Source: Pocillopora verrucosa (Eukaryota; Cnidaria; Anthozoa; Scleractinia; Pocilloporidae). From it: 64,000 nt of DNA. The stretch's first letter is position 1. Each line of letters starts with the position of its first letter. The translations under genes and the position numbers were made by a program. The notes beneath the pieces are model-generated. The model was not told where the DNA came from, did no database searches, and was given only the letters and a program-made list of their open reading frames with translations. Shown here one piece after another: positions 62,300-64,000 of this stretch. The stretch is taken from the NCBI RefSeq assembly GCF_036669915.1, contig NC_089312.1, positions 24,436,404 to 24,500,403 of the forward strand, given 5' to 3'.

Positions 62300-62987
62300 T
62301 TATCCGCCATCTCGGCCAGATGCTACGTTTAGGATTAGAACCGATCACATCTGCAAATTTCTTCGTCACCCTTTTCACTTGTCAACTCTAAAACGGAGCT
62401 TTTTAAAAACGATGCCTTTTCAAAACGCTCCTTTTTTAAAACTCTTTTCGAAAGTCTCCGTTTTTATCAACGTTTTCGGGTGTTTTAGAGTGGATGACCG
62501 GCAAAAACACGTGAAAAGGTTTGTGTTTTCAAACGAAAACGCAGAAGTTTGGTAGGGGCCTTAAAGAAAGGTGCAAGCGCTAAAACTGTTGTCGAATTTT
62601 TCTACTCTCTAAAAAGACAACAGTTAGCCGTCTTATAAGGTTTTTTTATTTTTTCAGACTCATCATGATTGTAACTCGCATTGCAGAAAGCATTCATGAT
62701 TAGTGTCCTCAGTTGACATTGTCAAAAAGAGCCGGCACAAGTGTCGGGCTAAACTGCTCATGTCGCTATGCAATCACCTATATATTGACCTCCTCTAGAG
62801 CGAAAACACAATCATTCCAAAATTATCGTTTTGTAGTTCGGCGGCTGGAGTACTATGAGTTCTTTTCGTTTCTTCCTTGCTTGTAAGCAATGCTTTTAAG
62901 TTTCTCATAAGTTTTCCCTCCTGTTAGAAATTTCTGTTAATAAAAGAAGAATTGGGCTGGTCCACATCATTGTCTTACAGATTCATA
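62300..62987. other. Upstream region of the last signal exon
   Basis: Bases 62380-62570 contain AAAACG-rich runs of both strands (AAAACGCTCC, CTCCGTTTTTATC, GTTTTCG) that look like transposon-derived sequence, without definable ends. TTCTTACAG-like sequence at 62972-62980 is the acceptor before the next exon. Confidence 0.35.
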
Positions 62988-63075
62988 ATGAACTCCGCGA
63001 TCATTTTGCTGATTTGGACTGCTTTGGGCGTCTTCGCCATACCGACAGCCATCTCAGCAACTGGCCTTAAAGCGG
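62988..63075 (+). CDS. Signal-peptide exon of a further PLA2-family gene (partial)
   Basis: ATG at 62988 follows a CTTACAG acceptor by seven bases, exactly as in the PLA2-fold paralogue at 44703. The exon is 88 nt (29 codons plus one base, phase 1), the same length as the minus-strand relic's exon. It encodes a clear signal peptide (MNSAIILLIWTALGVFAIP). The segment ALGVFAIPTAIS is similar to ALGVVALPNTTS of the partial gene at 59694, which links it to this family. The donor is GTGCGC. No second exon was recognised before 64000, so the rest of the gene probably lies beyond the window. Confidence 0.5.
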
Positions 63076-64000
63076 GTGCGCATCTCATCACTTTGCGTCA
63101 TAGCGAACTATTTCATGCTCTCTAATAAACATCTTGTTCCCTTCTCGTGTTATGGAAATGGACTCAGACATTTTAATGTTTAAGTCATCTCTTTCCTAAA
63201 TTAAAATTGACATATATAAAGTAAGAGAGATGGTGAGTTTTGAGCTCGGCTTGTAATCAATGCTTTCAAGTTTCTCATAAATTTTCTCTCATCGTTATTA
63301 GGTTTCTTTTTTCATGTAATGAATTATCAGCACGGTGTAGTTCATCTCAGAAAAAAATGAATAGTGTCCTTGAATGGCGAACGGGTAAATAGCCAATAAA
63401 GTTCAACAGGTAAAACCATCTCTTAATGTCACATTATGGCAGTTGAAAATAGTCATAGTGTGTGGATTTGGAGGACATGGAAAATTGACCAATTGGCGCT
63501 AAGAGACTTCATTTTTTTAAAATTAGTTAATGAATTAAACGTGGGAACAAATAAAATTTTTCAATTATTTGAAGGCGTACACTCGCTACGAAAGAGTTGG
63601 TACCATTGCTTGTCTTTTCATTCGACTGTGATTGCATTTTATTTTTATTTGATTTTTGGTTTCATTTGGTTTGTTTTAACTCAATTATGTTCATCAAGAG
63701 CTTATTTATTTCATAGGTTCTCTGCGACACAGAACAAATCAGACGACAGAATAATCTAAAAAACTTTGCCTAGAGAATCTAATCATTTCCTTTCCATTTT
63801 AACAAGAGGTAAGAAATATTAGTAAGTTTCAGCTAATTTTCCTACAATTTCGTCTTATCATTCCAAGCCTTCTAGAGTAAATAATTCGAGAAATGTTGGG
63901 GCGAAATGAAAGCGATGCACGGCATGACAAGGGAGAGGGGACGTCTGAGGTAAGCTCAGGAAACTGAAGCTTTCGAAGTATCCGCTGGTGTAATTGAAAT
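63076..64000. other. Right edge, no supported exon
   Basis: Presumably first-intron sequence of the gene starting at 62988. Bases 63249-63290 (CTTGTAATCAATGCTTTCAA...TTTCTC) repeat 62878-62925 (CTTGTAAGCAATGCTTTTAA...), a short local duplication. The 107-codon frame at 63436-63759 is rich in aromatic residues and not recognisable. Confidence 0.4.

Noticed and set aside
63436..63759. 107-codon frame near the right edge
   Set aside because: No recognisable motif, composition like AT-rich non-coding DNA, and no fitting acceptor or phase to join the signal exon at 62988.

Overview
The window reads as metazoan, most likely cnidarian (coral, corallimorph or anemone), nuclear DNA. It is AT-rich, its genes have GT-AG introns and secretory signal exons, poly(A) signals follow the stop codons, and many small transposons with terminal inverted repeats are present. 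No bacterial operon, rRNA, tRNA or CRISPR array was seen. The species assignment is inference.

Left half (about 0.8-38.5 kb): a tandem array of five copies of one gene family, all on the + strand. The product is a secreted polysaccharide lyase of the chondroitin ABC lyase type (PL8). Three copies are intact (6539-11167, 16293-20851, 24977-29599). Each has three coding exons: an 82-nt signal-peptide exon, a ~2.05-kb exon carrying the N-terminal beta-sandwich and the catalytic alpha-barrel, and a ~1.45-kb exon carrying the super-sandwich and C-terminal domains. Two decayed copies flank them: a 3'-exon relic (786-2219) and a copy that has lost the catalytic core and a splice acceptor (34783-38542). 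Intergenic blocks were duplicated with the genes, and two small transposons (14200-14819, 15109-15350) inserted into one block only.

Right half (about 40-63 kb): a cluster of secreted phospholipase A2-fold genes. Two + strand paralogues (44703-49445, 53410-57520) lie in adjacent ~7.3 and ~8.0 kb tandem duplicates. Each has a signal exon, two acidic exons, a Ca-loop or basic exon, a CC exon and a C-terminal exon. Both have lost the catalytic His, the neighbouring Asp and the distal Asp. In the second paralogue the Ca-loop part is replaced by about 26 copies of an 18-bp repeat encoding a basic hexapeptide. A decayed paralogue lies on the - strand (39978-41452). Two further family pieces lie at 59694-60000 (canonical Ca2+ loop) and 62988-63075 (signal exon only).

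Comparison of duplicated blocks gives empty sites for several mobile elements: 50693-52011 (TTTAAA target duplication), 45308-46116 (TTAA), 14200-14819 and 15109-15350. Other elements are a TA-flanked MITE (42314-42679), a hammerhead-like motif (40244-40267), a head-to-head pair of related tails (34418-34589) and a fold-back pair (61762-62076).

Together the window holds two expanding families of secreted proteins that would act outside the cell. One should cleave glycosaminoglycans. The other looks like a non-catalytic acidic/basic PLA2-fold family. All exon structures were inferred by eye from splice signals, phase and paralogue comparison, without transcript data.
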